Origin: Accumulibacter sp.
GTDB taxonomy: Bacteria > Pseudomonadota > Gammaproteobacteria > Burkholderiales > Rhodocyclaceae
NCBI RefSeq assembly: GCF_023806625.1
Contig: NZ_JAMTDX010000113.1
Coordinates: 1-54,321 of the forward strand
Direction: 5' to 3'
DNA: 54,321 bases
This document shows positions 27,965 through 36,770 of this stretch, one piece after another. Position numbers and translations under genes: made by a program. Every line of letters starts with the position of its first letter. Position 1 is the first letter of the stretch. Under the pieces are notes generated by a model. That model saw nothing but the letters and a program-made list of their open reading frames with translations, made no database searches and had not been told where the DNA came from.

Positions 27965-28405
27965 CTAATCCCGAATGACCATCACGCTGCGCACGTCGCA
28001 GACCAGTTCGCCCTTGCGGCGAACCTTGACATCCTTGACGACGAACTGCAAGGCGCCGTTCTTCTTGTCGTAGATGTCGGTGATCTGGCCGTCGAAGTCG
28101 AGCGTGTCACCCGAATAGACCGGCTTGTGGTAAACGAAGGACTGCTCGCCGTGGAGCATCTTGCCGAGGTCGCAGCCCATCGTTTCGAGATAATCGAAGG
28201 GATGCTCCTTGTCCATGTCCATGCAGAAGAAGAAGGTCGGTGGCGCCAGGACCCCGGGCAGTCCGGCCTTGCGCGCGGCTTCCTCGTCGAAGTAGATCGG
28301 ATTGGTCTCGCCGGTCGCCTTGGCGAACCACTTGAGCTGCCACGCCGTCAGATGCACCGAGTGTGGCGGCACCTTCATGCCTATGTGCTTCTTGTCAATC
28401 AACAT
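27965..28405 (-). CDS. MaoC N-terminal-type (FAS1_DH-like) dehydratase subunit
   Basis: 146 residues with a hot-dog fold of the MaoC_dehydrat_N group: AWQLKWFAKATGETNPIYFD, then PGVLAPPTFFFCMD, and late strands VYSGDTLDFDGQITDIY. In the TGETNPIYFD motif the usual catalytic Asp-His pair is replaced by Glu-Thr-Asn-Pro, as is normal for the non-catalytic half. It lies 9 bp before the MaoC gene, so the pair probably forms a heteromeric enoyl-CoA hydratase. CAGGAG precedes the ATG. Confidence 0.8.
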   Translation of the reverse strand: MLIDKKHIGMKVPPHSVHLTAWQLKWFAKATGETNPIYFDEEAARKAGLPGVLAPPTFFFCMDMDKEHPFDYLETMGCDLGKMLHGEQSFVYHKPVYSGDTLDFDGQITDIYDKKNGALQFVVKDVKVRRKGELVCDVRSVMVIRD

Positions 28406-28420
28406 CTGGAATCACTCCTG

Positions 28421-28444
28421 CCCCACCCCGCGGCGCGGGGCGGG
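28421..28444 (-). terminator. GC-rich hairpin after the thiolase gene
   Basis: CCCCGC/GCGGGG arms around a 3-nt loop, extended with one mismatch by flanking C and G runs, 20 bp past the thiolase stop on the minus strand. It has no T-run and may act as an mRNA end or attenuator before the hydratase pair. Confidence 0.35.
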
Positions 28445-28464
28445 AAAGCGGGTTGACGACTCGA

Positions 28465-29646
28465 TCAGAGAACTTCAATGGCGATCGCCGTGGCTTCACC
28501 GCCGCCGGCGCAGAGGCCGGCGATGCCGCGCTTGAGACCGCGAGCCTTCAGCGCGTAGAGCAGCGTCACCAGGATCCGCGAGCCGGTCGCCCCGATCGGG
28601 TGGCCGAGCGCGCAGGCGCCGCCATTGACGTTGACCTTGTCGGGCGAGAGTGCGAGGTCGCGGACCGAGGCCATCGTCACTGCGGCGAAGGCTTCGTTGA
28701 TCTCCCAGAGGTCGACGTCGCCGGTCTGCCAGCCGACCTTCTTGAGCAGTTTCTGGAAGGCGAACACGGGAGCGGTGGTGAACCACGCGGGGTCGTGGGC
28801 GAAGGTCGAATGACCCACGATCCGCGCCAGCGGAGCGATTCCCTTGGCTTTGGCGTCGGACTCGCGCATCAGCACGAAGGCCGCGGCGCCGTCGGAGATC
28901 GACGACGAGTTGGCCGGGGTCACCGCGCCATCCCGCTTGAAAGCCGGCTTGAGCTTGGTGATCTTCGAGACGTCGCACTTCATTGGCGTTTCGTCGAGCG
29001 CGAACTGTTCGTCACCCTTGCGCGTGGTGATCGTCACCGGAGCGATCTCGGCGGCGAAGACCCCGGACGAGACCGCGTTCTGCGCGCGGGTCACCGACTG
29101 GGTGGCGAAGGCGTCCATCTCTTCGCGCGTGAAGCCGTACTTCTCGACGCAGAGCTCGGCGAACGCGCCCATCAGCTTGCCCGGCTCGTACGCGTCCTCG
29201 AGGCCGTCGAGGAACATGTGGTCGAAGAGCTGGCCATGGCCCAGACGATAGCCCGAACGCGCGCTGGTCAGCACGTGCGGGGCGTTGGTCATCGACTCCA
29301 TGCCGCCGGCAACGGCGACGTTGATCGAACCGGCGAGCAGTTCGTCGTGGGCGATCATGATCGTCTTCTGCGCCGAACTGCACATCTTGGTCAGCGTGAC
29401 GCAGGGCACCGACTTCGGCAGACCGGCGCCGAGCACCGCCTGGCGAGCCGGCGCCTGACGCAGGCCGGCCATCAGGCAGCATCCGATCAACGCTTCGTCG
29501 ATGTCCTCGCCCTTGACACCGGACTGCTCGACGGCCGCGCGGATCGCCACAGCAGCGAGCTGCGGCGCCGACAACGCGGCGAACTGACCCTGGAAGGCAC
29601 CAACCGGCGTGCGCTTGGCACCGACAATGACTACTGACTCACTCAT
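28465..29646 (-). CDS. acetyl-CoA C-acetyltransferase (thiolase)
   Basis: 393 residues, the standard thiolase length. The acyl-carrying Cys is C89 in TKMCSSAQKTI. Other motifs: NEAFAAVTMAS, GGACALGHPIGATGSR with the catalytic His, and LCAGGGEATAIAIE with the second Cys. It condenses two acetyl-CoA or cleaves 3-ketoacyl-CoA. AAGGAG precedes the ATG. In this cluster it provides acetoacetyl-CoA for PHA or completes beta-oxidation; AtoB and PhaA cannot be separated by sequence alone. Confidence 0.92.
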   Translation of the reverse strand: MSESVVIVGAKRTPVGAFQGQFAALSAPQLAAVAIRAAVEQSGVKGEDIDEALIGCCLMAGLRQAPARQAVLGAGLPKSVPCVTLTKMCSSAQKTIMIAHDELLAGSINVAVAGGMESMTNAPHVLTSARSGYRLGHGQLFDHMFLDGLEDAYEPGKLMGAFAELCVEKYGFTREEMDAFATQSVTRAQNAVSSGVFAAEIAPVTITTRKGDEQFALDETPMKCDVSKITKLKPAFKRDGAVTPANSSSISDGAAAFVLMRESDAKAKGIAPLARIVGHSTFAHDPAWFTTAPVFAFQKLLKKVGWQTGDVDLWEINEAFAAVTMASVRDLALSPDKVNVNGGACALGHPIGATGSRILVTLLYALKARGLKRGIAGLCAGGGEATAIAIEVL

Positions 29647-29704
29647 GAAACACTCCTTGAAGGGAAGCTATCGTGCCTGATCGACTCTTGTCGGTCGCGC
29701 CGGA

Positions 29705-30472
29705 TCACTTCGGCGCCATCCGGATCGCCCCGTCGAGACGGATCACCTCGCCGTTGAGGTAGCCGTTCTCGCAGATGTGGCGGACCAGCGCGGCGTACTC
29801 GGCGGGCTTGCCGAGGCGCGACGGGAAGGGCACCATCTTGCCGAGCGATTCCTGCGCCGCCGGCGGCAGACCCTTGAGCATCGGCGTCTCGAAGATGCCG
29901 GGAGCGATCGTCACGACGCGGATTCCCTGCGCGGCGAGTTCGCGGGCCACCGGTAGCGTCAGGCCGACGACGCCAGCCTTCGACGAGGCATACGCGGCCT
30001 GACCGATCTGGCCGTCGTAGGCGGCGACCGACGCGGTATTGACGATCACCCCGCGCTCGCCGCCCGCGTTCGGCTCGTTGCGGGCCATCGCTTCGGCGGC
30101 CAGACGGATCATGTTGAAGGTGCCGACGAGGTTGATATTGACGACGCGCGCGAAGGTCGCCAGGTCATGCGGGCCGTCACGGCCGAGCACCTTCTTCGGT
30201 GGGGCGACGCCGGCACAGTTGACCAGTCCGTGCAGCGCGCCGAATTCGCTGACCGCCAGCTCGATCGCTGCGCGAGCGCTGGCCTCGTCGGTGACGTCGG
30301 TTTTCGCGAAGCGTGCGTTCGCGCCCAGTTGGGCGGCGTGCGCCTCGCCGGCAGCGGCGTCGACATCGACGATGACCACCTTTCCGCCAGCGCTGACCAG
30401 CCCGTTTGCCGTTTCCGCTCCCAGACCGGATCCTGCTCCCGTTACCACAAACACACTGCCATTGATTTGCAT
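29705..30472 (-). CDS. SDR-family 3-hydroxyacyl-CoA dehydrogenase (HSD17B10-like)
   Basis: 255 residues from ATG 30472 (GGGGG upstream; the frame opens 4 codons earlier). NAD-binding [15 protein letters not shown], the D-V-D end of strand 2 favouring NAD(H), NCAG near residue 90, and the catalytic set [20 protein letters not shown] with Y-x3-K. The type II 3-hydroxyacyl-CoA dehydrogenases share this look and length. It could provide 3-ketoacyl-CoA to the thiolase, or reduce it in the PHA direction. First gene of the minus-strand PHA run. Confidence 0.85.
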   Translation of the reverse strand: MQINGSVFVVTGAGSGLGAETANGLVSAGGKVVIVDVDAAAGEAHAAQLGANARFAKTDVTDEASARAAIELAVSEFGALHGLVNCAGVAPPKKVLGRDGPHDLATFARVVNINLVGTFNMIRLAAEAMARNEPNAGGERGVIVNTASVAAYDGQIGQAAYASSKAGVVGLTLPVARELAAQGIRVVTIAPGIFETPMLKGLPPAAQESLGKMVPFPSRLGKPAEYAALVRHICENGYLNGEVIRLDGAIRMAPK

Positions 30473-30974
30473 GATTACCCCCAAAAAAATGTCGCGACAC
30501 CACGCGATGCCGCGCTACGGGCCAGCGCCGACGGCGATCGATGCAAGGCCGTGACGGCGCATGAAAACGCGCGCATCCTGCCAGTCCGAGCGTCCCGCAG
30601 AACGATGCTGCCCTGCAAAATCGGCGCAGCGGGCGACGCTCCGGCAAGCTCCGCCGGGCCGACCGCATCTGGGCCTGCCGGGTTCCGGCGGCAAGTAATC
30701 CCGGCATTGTCGGACTCAGAGCGGCACAGAGTCAAGCACCGGATGCGTTGCAGCACCGGCGGCGCCGGCAAGCGCCCGAAGGCCACCCGGCAGACCGCCA
30801 GGGACCACCCGCGAGACCCCGGCAAGCCCCCGCGAAGCGCCGGCGTGACAGATCCGCACCGTCTGTTGACCTGGATCAGCCTCGCCCACCTGCGCCAGGC
30901 GTAGGATTGCCCGGCGAATCGGCGCGGCCGCGCGCCCAGCTGGCCAGTGGGCCAGCGCACACTGGAGAACAACC
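30473..30974. other. divergent regulatory region between the SDR gene and phaC
   Basis: About 500 bp with no gene. The right third holds a likely FNR-type promoter for the class I-like phaC. I could not define a promoter for the minus-strand SDR-thiolase run; TCGCGACACCACGCGA near 30492 is an imperfect inverted repeat. Confidence 0.5.
30866..30907 (+). promoter_or_regulatory. FNR-like class II promoter of phaC
   Basis: TTGACCTGGATCAG (30866-30879) matches TTGAT-N4-ATCAA at 8 of 10 positions. TAGGAT (30902-30907) is a plausible -10; with the start at 30914 the box centre lies at -41.5. The leader to ATG 30975 would be 61 nt. Confidence 0.5.
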
Positions 30975-32999
30975 ATGGTCGACACCGTCAAGGAAAAGCC
31001 TGAAGCCGCAGCGACTGCGCCCGCCGAAGGGGCCGCCGGGCGAACCCGCAAAACCACCGGCACCACTGCCCCACGCCGCCGAAAGGCAGCCGCAGACGTA
31101 CCGGCCGTCGAAGCTCCGGCCGTCGGAACCGCGCCGGCACCGGCCGATCCGCCGCCGGCCGCCGCGAAGGTCGAGCCAGCCGCTCCGCCTCCGGCCGCAC
31201 CGGCGGCACCCGTGGCTGCCGGAACCAATCCCGCCGAGTTCTCGCGGCGCCTCGGCGACCGTCACCTGCTCGACTCCGACGCGCTCGAGAACATCGACCG
31301 GATGACCAATATCGCGCTCGGCCAGCTCAACGGCGGCGTTTCGCCGGCCTCGCTGGCCATGGCCTACCTCGACTGGACCGTGCACCTCTGGGCCTCGCCG
31401 GGCAAGCAGTTCCAGCTCGGGGCCAAGGCCGCGCGCAAGGCGCTGCGGCTGACGAGCTATGCGCTGAATTCGCTGGCCACCGGCACCGCCGAGCCGTGCA
31501 TCAAGCCGCTACCCGGCGACCACCGCTTCGACCATCCCGGATGGCAGCGCTTCCCGTACAACGTGATCTACCAGGGCTTCCTGCTCAACCAGCAGTGGTG
31601 GCACAACGCAACCACGGGAATCCGCGGCGTCGGCAAGCACAGTGAGGCCGCGGTCTGGTTCACCGCTCGCCAGATCCTCGACATGATGGCCCCGGTCAAT
31701 GTGCCGTTGATGAACCCGGAAATCGTCGAGGCGACGGTCAGCGAGCGTGGCGCCAATCTTCTGCGCGGCGCCGAGTTCTATCAGGAAGACGTCCGGCGGC
31801 AGCTGCGCGACGACAAGCCGGCCGGCGTCGAAGCGTTCAAGGTTGGCGAGAATCTGGCGATTACCCCCGGCAAGGTCGTCTTCCGCAACCAGCTGATCGA
31901 GCTCATCCAGTACTCGCCGACGACCGCGACCGTCCATCGCGAGCCGGTGCTGATGCAGTCGGCGTGGATGATGAAGTACTACATCCTCGACCTCTCGCCG
32001 CACAACTCGCTGGTCCGCTACCTCGTCGAACGCGGGCACACGGTGTTCATGATCTCGTGGCTCAATCCCGGGCCCGAGCACCGCAACCTGGGCATGGAGG
32101 ACTACCGCAAGCTCGGTACGCTGGCCGCGGTCAACGCGGTTTCCGAGATCCTGCCGGGGCGCAAGATCCATACCGTCGGCTACTGCCTTGGCGGCATCCT
32201 GCTGACCATCGCCGCGGCGGCGATGGCCCGCGACGGCGACGACCGGCTGGCGAGCGTCACGCTGTTCACGACGATGACCGACTTCACCGAGGTCGGCGAG
32301 ATCAACGTCTTCATGGACGCCAGCGAAGTCACGCTGCTCGAAGACATGATGTGGGAGAAGGGCTACCTGGGACACAAGCAGGTCTCGGGCGGCTTCCAGC
32401 TGCTCAAGTCGGCCGACCTGATCTGGTCGAAGATGGTCCGCGAGTACTATCTCGGCCACCGCGAGCCGATGTTCGACCTGATGGCCTGGAACGCCGACGG
32501 CACGCGGATGCCCTACCGGCAGCACTCCGAGGTGCTGCGCCGGCTCTACGTGGACAACGAGCTGTTCGAAGGCAAGTACATCGTCGAGGGCCGGGCAATC
32601 TCGATCAGCAGCATCCACGCGCCGATCTTCGCCGTCGCCGCGAGTGCCGACCACGTCGCTCCGTGGCGTTCGGTGTACAAGCTGCACCTGCAGAGCGACG
32701 CCACCGAGCTGACCTTCGTGCTGACCAGCGGCGGACACAACGTCGGGATCATCAACGAACCCGGCCATCCGCGGCGTACGTATCAGCTCAGCGTCTGCCG
32801 CGAAGGCGAGCGCTTCCTCGACGCCGACAGCTGGAAGCAGAAGACGCCGGTCTCGCCGGGATCGTGGTGGCCGGTCTGGCAGGAGTGGCTGGCCCGGCAT
32901 TCCTCGGGGATGGAAGCGGCGCCGGCGGCACCCGGCGCGCCCGAAAAAGGCTACGAGCCGATCTGCGACGCGCCGGGGACCTACATCTTCCAGCAGTGA
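30975..32999 (+). CDS. phaC: class I-like PHA synthase with long Ala/Pro-rich N terminus
   Basis: 674 residues. Residues 1-83 are Ala/Pro/Lys low complexity. A PhaC N-terminal domain follows (PGWQRFPYNVIYQGFLLNQQ) and the alpha/beta-hydrolase core has box GYCLGG, SADHVAPW with the catalytic Asp, and TSGGHNVGIIN with the catalytic His. It polymerises 3-hydroxyacyl-CoA without a PhaE partner. Class I enzymes usually lack the long tail and are nearer 590 residues. GGAG precedes the ATG. It is divergent from the phaEC run and has its own FNR-like promoter. Confidence 0.92.
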   Translation: MVDTVKEKPEAAATAPAEGAAGRTRKTTGTTAPRRRKAAADVPAVEAPAVGTAPAPADPPPAAAKVEPAAPPPAAPAAPVAAGTNPAEFSRRLGDRHLLDSDALENIDRMTNIALGQLNGGVSPASLAMAYLDWTVHLWASPGKQFQLGAKAARKALRLTSYALNSLATGTAEPCIKPLPGDHRFDHPGWQRFPYNVIYQGFLLNQQWWHNATTGIRGVGKHSEAAVWFTARQILDMMAPVNVPLMNPEIVEATVSERGANLLRGAEFYQEDVRRQLRDDKPAGVEAFKVGENLAITPGKVVFRNQLIELIQYSPTTATVHREPVLMQSAWMMKYYILDLSPHNSLVRYLVERGHTVFMISWLNPGPEHRNLGMEDYRKLGTLAAVNAVSEILPGRKIHTVGYCLGGILLTIAAAAMARDGDDRLASVTLFTTMTDFTEVGEINVFMDASEVTLLEDMMWEKGYLGHKQVSGGFQLLKSADLIWSKMVREYYLGHREPMFDLMAWNADGTRMPYRQHSEVLRRLYVDNELFEGKYIVEGRAISISSIHAPIFAVAASADHVAPWRSVYKLHLQSDATELTFVLTSGGHNVGIINEPGHPRRTYQLSVCREGERFLDADSWKQKTPVSPGSWWPVWQEWLARHSSGMEAAPAAPGAPEKGYEPICDAPGTYIFQQ

Positions 33000-33068
33000 C
33001 GCACCGCGCGCGACGATCAATCAGCCGGGCGAGCGGTCGGTCGCCCGGAGCGCGCGCCGGCCGGCGGG

Positions 33069-34607
33069 TCAGCCGCCGGCGCCGTGCTGCAGCTGATACG
33101 CGTCGCGCATCTCGCGCTTGAGCGTCTTGCCGGCCGCGTTGCGCGGGAAATCGTCCATCACCTCCACGGCGTGCAAGCGCTGGTAACGCGCCGCGACGCG
33201 CTCGTTGATCCATTCGAGCAGTTCCTCCGCCGAAGCCGATGCACCGGGGCGCAGCGTCACTGCGGCGACCGGCGTCTCTCCCCACTTCTCGTGTGCGACC
33301 CCGAAGACGGCGACTTCCCTGACCGCCGGGTGGCGCGCGGCGACTTCCTCGATGTCCCGCGGGTAGATCTTGACGCCGCCGCTGTCGATCATGTCCTTCT
33401 TGCGATCGACGAGATAGAGGTAGCCCTCGTCGTCGGTGTAGCCGAGGTCGCCGGTGAACAGCCAGCCGTCGCGCACCGCCTGCGCGGTCAGGTCCGGTCG
33501 GCCGTAGTAGCCGAGCATCAGCGACGGCCCGCGGCCGACGATCTCGCCGACTTCGCCGGGTGGCGCGTCGCTGCCGTCCTCGCGGACGACGCGCATCTCG
33601 AAGTAGTACGGCGGCGAACCGACCGAGCCGGCCTTGCGCAGCGACTGGGTCCGGTCGAGGATCGTCCAGAAGCCCTCGGTGAGCCCGTAGAGCTCGTAGA
33701 AGCGGTCGGGGAGCAGGCGGTTGAGCCGGTCCTTCTGCTCCTGGTGCAGCGGCGCGCCGAGCGAGAGGATCATCTCGAGCGAGGAGAGCTTCTCGGGTGC
33801 GAAATTCGGCGAGTCGAGCACGGCGATGATCTGCGCCGGGACCATCATCGTATGCGTGACGCGTTCGCGGGCGATGATCTCGATCGCCTCGGCGGCGTCG
33901 AACTGGCGCTGCAGAACGTAGCGTCCGCCGAGATAGAAGGAGGGCATCAGCGTGACGAAGGCGCCGTTGAAGACGATCGCGCCGGTATGCAGGACGACCG
34001 ACTCGGGGCACATCCGCCACGCCGAAGCGAACAGCGTGCAGTACATCGAGCGCACGAAATGGCTGTGCATGATCCCCTTGGGCAGCCCCGTCGTCCCGCT
34101 CGTATACATGATGTTGAACAGTTCGTCGGGGCCAACGGCGACCACCGGCGCCGGGCCTTCGGGCCGTTCGGCGAGCAGCGGCTCGTAATGCCGGTAGCCC
34201 CCCTCCGCGCCGTCGACGAGCAGCACGTCGTCGGCCGACCAGCCCGGCAGTCCGGCGAGCACCTGGTCGACGACCGGGACCATCGAGCGTTGGGTGATCA
34301 GACAGCGCGCGCCCGAATCGCGCAGCAGGCTGGCCAGCCCCGAAGCCATCAGCAACGGGCTCAGCGGAACGAGCACCGCGCCGATCGTCGGGATCGCCCA
34401 ATACACTTCGAGGAGTTCCCGGCAGTTGGCCAGCACGGTCGCCACGCGGTCGCCGCGGCCGACACCAAGCGACTGCAGCAGCCGCGCGCAGCGCCCGACG
34501 CGCGCATCGAACTCGTTCCAGGTGAGCCTCTCGTCCTCGAAGACGACGGCCGTCCGGTCGGGGCGGAAACGGGCGTGATGGCTGATCAGCCTGGCGAGTT
34601 GCAGCAT
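33069..34607 (-). CDS. AMP-binding acyl-CoA ligase
   Basis: 512 residues of the ANL superfamily: MYTSGTTGLPKGIMHSH (ATP loop), YELYGLTEGFWT, TGDLGYTDDEGYLYLVDRKK and a C-terminal Lys in AAGKTLKREM. It joins CoA to a carboxylic acid by an acyl-adenylate; medium/long-chain fatty acid or a short acid is possible. GGAGGAG precedes the ATG. It sits between two polymerase-type genes on the other strand, so it may prime PHA precursors from free acids. Confidence 0.88.
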   Translation of the reverse strand: MLQLARLISHHARFRPDRTAVVFEDERLTWNEFDARVGRCARLLQSLGVGRGDRVATVLANCRELLEVYWAIPTIGAVLVPLSPLLMASGLASLLRDSGARCLITQRSMVPVVDQVLAGLPGWSADDVLLVDGAEGGYRHYEPLLAERPEGPAPVVAVGPDELFNIMYTSGTTGLPKGIMHSHFVRSMYCTLFASAWRMCPESVVLHTGAIVFNGAFVTLMPSFYLGGRYVLQRQFDAAEAIEIIARERVTHTMMVPAQIIAVLDSPNFAPEKLSSLEMILSLGAPLHQEQKDRLNRLLPDRFYELYGLTEGFWTILDRTQSLRKAGSVGSPPYYFEMRVVREDGSDAPPGEVGEIVGRGPSLMLGYYGRPDLTAQAVRDGWLFTGDLGYTDDEGYLYLVDRKKDMIDSGGVKIYPRDIEEVAARHPAVREVAVFGVAHEKWGETPVAAVTLRPGASASAEELLEWINERVAARYQRLHAVEVMDDFPRNAAGKTLKREMRDAYQLQHGAGG

Positions 34608-35092
34608 GGGAAACTCCTCCGGTCAAGTCGTCGCAGCGCAGCAAGGCGCTACTATACCGCGGGTACGCCGGGCGGTGCGCGGCGCCCCCCGGGGGCTCCG
34701 GCCGGAAGCCCTCGCAAACCCCGTGGAACCCGCCTGATCGTCGCTCGGACAAGCAGTTGCCGATCGTTTGCGCGGATCGCGAAAATAAAGGCGCGGAGCG
34801 GTCCACGAGGCGTCAACAAATCGCGTGCAGAAGAGTAAAATGAATTGTGCGGTGCGCAAATCTGTCTGTCCGGACGTCCGCGCGAAGGCAATTCCGGACC
34901 CGCGGGCAAAGCCGGCCAAGCCATCACAGCCGGCTGCTTTGCTGCCTGCCCGGGTTCCGGAACCGGCAGTCCGCCGGGGGGACCGGACGAGGTCAGCGGT
35001 GTCTGCCGCAGGGGCAGATCCAGGGCAATCAGGGGCCGCCCTGTGCAGGCGGGCCCGTTTTGGCTCACGTTTATTGTCGGAGGTTGAGAACT
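34608..35092. other. divergent intergenic region, ligase to PHA-synthase-like gene
   Basis: 485 bp. It holds TATAGT on the minus strand (34656 to 34651) without a good -35 for the ligase, the plus-strand promoter described separately, and GC-rich inverted repeats. The plus frame is open from 34847 but has no coding look before 35093. Confidence 0.5.
34813..34841 (+). promoter_or_regulatory. candidate sigma70 promoter for the PHA-synthase-like gene
   Basis: TCAACA (34813-34818) and TAAAAT (34836-34841) are 17 bp apart in an AT-richer patch. The leader would be long, about 245 nt. Confidence 0.35.
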
Positions 35093-36559
35093 ATGTATGC
35101 ACTGATGAGGGAATTGCCTGATTTCACCACCAGCTGGTGGCGCTACACGCTGGCCATGATGCGCGCGTCGAACCGCGAGGTCAGCGAATTCAACGACAAC
35201 CTCCTGATCGCCGCGCACATCGCGATGACCGCGGCCAAGGACAACCCGCTGAGCATGCTCGAGACGGTCGAGATCCTGGAGCACAACGTCGGCATGGCCC
35301 GCAAGGGACTCGCCGGCATGCAGGACAAGATGGCCGACTTCGCCTTCGACCAGGTCGAGGAAGCCTCGCGCGCCTTCCTCAACACGGTGCTCAATTCCGA
35401 AGGCGAGAAACTCGGCGGCTACATGCGCCGCGAGGCCGAGATCATGGAGGCGGTCTCGAACTTCAACGAGCAGATCGAAGCGATCGCCGACGAGTTCGGC
35501 TTCCATTTCAACACCGTCAATTACAAGCTCGTCCACGAAACCGACGCCTTCCAGCTCTACCAGGTCCTGCCGCTGAAGAAGGGCGTCGAGGTGCGCAACG
35601 ACCTCAAGCCGGTGATCCTGGTCCCGCCGTACATGCTCGGCGTGCACATCCTGTCGTTCCTGCCGTACGAGAACAAGAGCTACTCGCACTCGTTCGCCAA
35701 CGAAGGCATCCCGACCTACGTGCGCGTGGTCAAGGACATCCTGACCGACCCGAAGGTCCAGACGATGACCCCCGAGCAGGACTGTCTGCAGACGCTCGAA
35801 CTGTGCGCCAAGGTCAAGGAACTCAACGGCGGCAAGAAGGTGACCCTCAACGGCACCTGCCAGGGCGGCTACATCTGCCTGATGAACGTGCTCTCGGGCA
35901 AGCTGCAGGACGTCTGCGACGCGCTGATCACCAACGTCACCCCGGTCGACGGCACGTACAGCGACGCGATCAGCGGCATGCCGACGATGCACCACGACTT
36001 CATCACGACGACGCTGCAGAGCGGCAACAAGGTCGCCAACGGCTACCTGCTGAGCCTCGGCATGCGCTTCGTGGCCATCGACCGCGAGTCGCCACTGGTC
36101 AAGGTGCTCGACCAGGCTTCGCTGCATCGGGCTACCGACCTCAACCCGGGCAAGACGCCGGCCGCCCTCTTCCGCTGGCTGCTCAAGGAGCGCGTGCACC
36201 TGCCGCTGGCGATCGCCAACATGAGTTCGTGCACCTTCCAGCAGCCGATCGCCGACGACGGCACGCTGCCGGTCAAGTTGTTCGACCAGCCGCTGAACAT
36301 CAAGAACCTGGTCGACCTGAAGGTGCCGTGGTACCAGAACTACGCAGTCAAGGACGACCTCGTCACCCCGGCCTGCGCGACGGCCGGCAACAAGTTCCTC
36401 GAAGGCTGGGACGGCCTCGAGTCGGTGGCCTTCTTCGGTGGCCACGTCGCCATCCTGACCAGCCCGTACGGCAAGAAGGCTCCGGTCAACGGGGCGTTCA
36501 CCGACGCCAACGGCAAGGCGTCGCGCGGGCCCGTCAAGTTCCAGATGGACATCTCCTGA
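35093..36559 (+). CDS. atypical PHA-synthase-like alpha/beta hydrolase
   Basis: 488 residues from ATG 35093 (GGAGG 9 bp upstream). A helical N-terminal 150 residues is followed by a PhaC-type core: VILVPPYMLGVHIL, nucleophile box GTCQGGY with Cys, then KVPWYQNYAVKDDLVTP carrying an Asp, and FFGGHVAILTSPYGK with a His. This keeps the Cys-Asp-His order of PHA synthases but it differs from class I-IV proteins and lacks the PhaC_N motif. It could be a divergent polymerase, a depolymerase-like enzyme or an acyltransferase. A strong hairpin follows the stop. Confidence 0.7.
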   Translation: MYALMRELPDFTTSWWRYTLAMMRASNREVSEFNDNLLIAAHIAMTAAKDNPLSMLETVEILEHNVGMARKGLAGMQDKMADFAFDQVEEASRAFLNTVLNSEGEKLGGYMRREAEIMEAVSNFNEQIEAIADEFGFHFNTVNYKLVHETDAFQLYQVLPLKKGVEVRNDLKPVILVPPYMLGVHILSFLPYENKSYSHSFANEGIPTYVRVVKDILTDPKVQTMTPEQDCLQTLELCAKVKELNGGKKVTLNGTCQGGYICLMNVLSGKLQDVCDALITNVTPVDGTYSDAISGMPTMHHDFITTTLQSGNKVANGYLLSLGMRFVAIDRESPLVKVLDQASLHRATDLNPGKTPAALFRWLLKERVHLPLAIANMSSCTFQQPIADDGTLPVKLFDQPLNIKNLVDLKVPWYQNYAVKDDLVTPACATAGNKFLEGWDGLESVAFFGGHVAILTSPYGKKAPVNGAFTDANGKASRGPVKFQMDIS

Positions 36560-36571
36560 CTCCAGGCCGGC

Positions 36572-36595
36572 GCCCGGGGCGCCGTTGCCCCGGGC
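36572..36595 (+). terminator. hairpin after the PHA-synthase-like gene
   Basis: GCCCGGGGC (36572-36580) pairs perfectly with GCCCCGGGC (36587-36595), 12 bp past the stop. No T-run follows. Confidence 0.5.
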
Positions 36596-36637
36596 GGCAG
36601 AGCAGGTAGTCCGTTCCGCTGCCCCCGAACTTTTCGA

Positions 36638-36672
36638 GTGCCCGATCGCCGCATCGCTGCGGCATCGGGCAC
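36638..36672. repeat. second hairpin before the enoyl-CoA hydratase gene
   Basis: GTGCCCGAT-c-GCCGCA pairs with TGCGGCATCGGGCAC around TCGC, 15 bp with a single bulged base. It may be a terminator partner of the preceding hairpin or a repeat. Confidence 0.4.
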
Positions 36673-36770
36673 GGCAGTATCCGCCAGTCGCCAGCTCGAC
36701 TGGCCCGTAGCCGGGATACCCGCGCGTCGCGGGATCCCCGTTCATCCTTTCTGAGTCCGGAGATTTCCCC

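Noticed and set aside
26288-28456. A 722-codon plus-strand frame over phaE and maoC
   Set aside because: Antisense to well-supported genes and without family motifs.
34847-35092. 82-residue extension of the PHA-synthase-like protein
   Set aside because: Pro/Arg-rich, without a ribosome site; GGAGG before ATG 35093 marks the true start.
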